The notes below the pieces were generated by a model, which saw only the letters and a list, made by a program, of their open reading frames with translations, had not been told where the DNA came from and did no database searches. The position numbers and the translations under genes were made by a program. Source: Podospora pseudocomata (taxonomy: Eukaryota > Ascomycota > Sordariomycetes > Sordariales > Podosporaceae). From it: DNA of 64,000 bases. How positions within the stretch are numbered: position 1 is the stretch's first letter; the number at the start of each line of letters is the position of its first letter. The DNA lies in the NCBI RefSeq assembly GCF_035222375.1, contig NW_026946366.1:1-64000 (forward strand). The letters are read 5' to 3'. Of this stretch, positions 63,781 to 64,000 are shown one piece after another.

Positions 63781-64000
63781 TCCTCGCATGAGCCATACTC
63801 CGTCATCAAAGGAGAAAGTGTCATCTTGATCACCTTTTTTGAAGAACTTCCCTGAAAGGCCACGTCGCCCATGTGTGAAGGAATGACTTCATACGTTCCA
63901 CAGAGTATATCTTTGACCCCCCAACATGGGGCTGAACGTCATAGCACTGGTCTGGCGCTCAGCTTTCTTTCTCTAAGTAGCGTAGTCTAAGAAATATATG
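63781..64000. other. right edge, uncertain
   Basis: Short frames only (minus strand MTLSPLMTEYGSCEDI next to an A-run). May belong to the LINE relic's flank. No call. Confidence 0.3.

Overview
The window is nuclear DNA of a filamentous ascomycete, most likely a Sordariomycete (Sordariales-like by overall protein character; this placement is an inference). The signs are short spliceosomal introns (about 50-210 nt, donors mostly GTRAGT-like, acceptors CAG/TAG), intron-bearing tRNA genes, fungal-only families (HET, Hce2, CFEM-like, DUF3237) and a non-LTR retrotransposon of Tad-like type. All calls come from reading the sequence; no database was searched.

About 0.5-25 kb is a housekeeping block: a GRR1-like F-box/LRR protein (minus), AIM18 (plus), a dithiol glutaredoxin (minus), a BAG/ubiquitin-like co-chaperone (plus), ribosomal protein uL13 (plus), a membrane-anchored histidine acid phosphatase (minus), an intron-containing tRNA-Met, the proteasome ATPase Rpt2 (minus), the E2 enzyme Ubc1 (plus), succinyl-CoA ligase alpha (minus) and Elongator subunit Elp3 (plus). 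Three of these belong to ubiquitin/proteasome biology (GRR1, Ubc1, Rpt2), but they are not an operon-like unit; each has its own promoter.

About 26-64 kb is accessory: two secreted Hce2-type cysteine-rich proteins, a CFEM-like GPI protein, three uncharacterised multi-TM proteins, an MFS sugar-type transporter, a HET-domain incompatibility-type gene, a nearly complete 6-kb LINE with a clear 17-bp target-site duplication, a degraded NLR-like gene, a beta-lactamase/LovD-like serine hydrolase, a secreted DUF3237 protein, an intron-containing tRNA-Leu and a second, mutated LINE relic at the right edge. GC-poor, gene-free stretches lie at about 13-14 kb and 62-63 kb.

Two window-wide patterns matter for interpretation. 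First, apparent frameshifts in conserved genes (GRR1, the essential uL13 gene, the LINE, the NLR) mostly sit at homopolymer runs, so many are probably sequence errors and not biology. Second, two otherwise open genes (a kinase-like protein and an FAD oxidoreductase) are interrupted only by in-frame stops, five in all, and all five are TAG. That pattern fits CpA-directed RIP of CAG codons, and it also fits the UAG-to-UGG A-to-I mRNA editing known from Sordariomycete fruiting bodies. This is the observation most worth testing.
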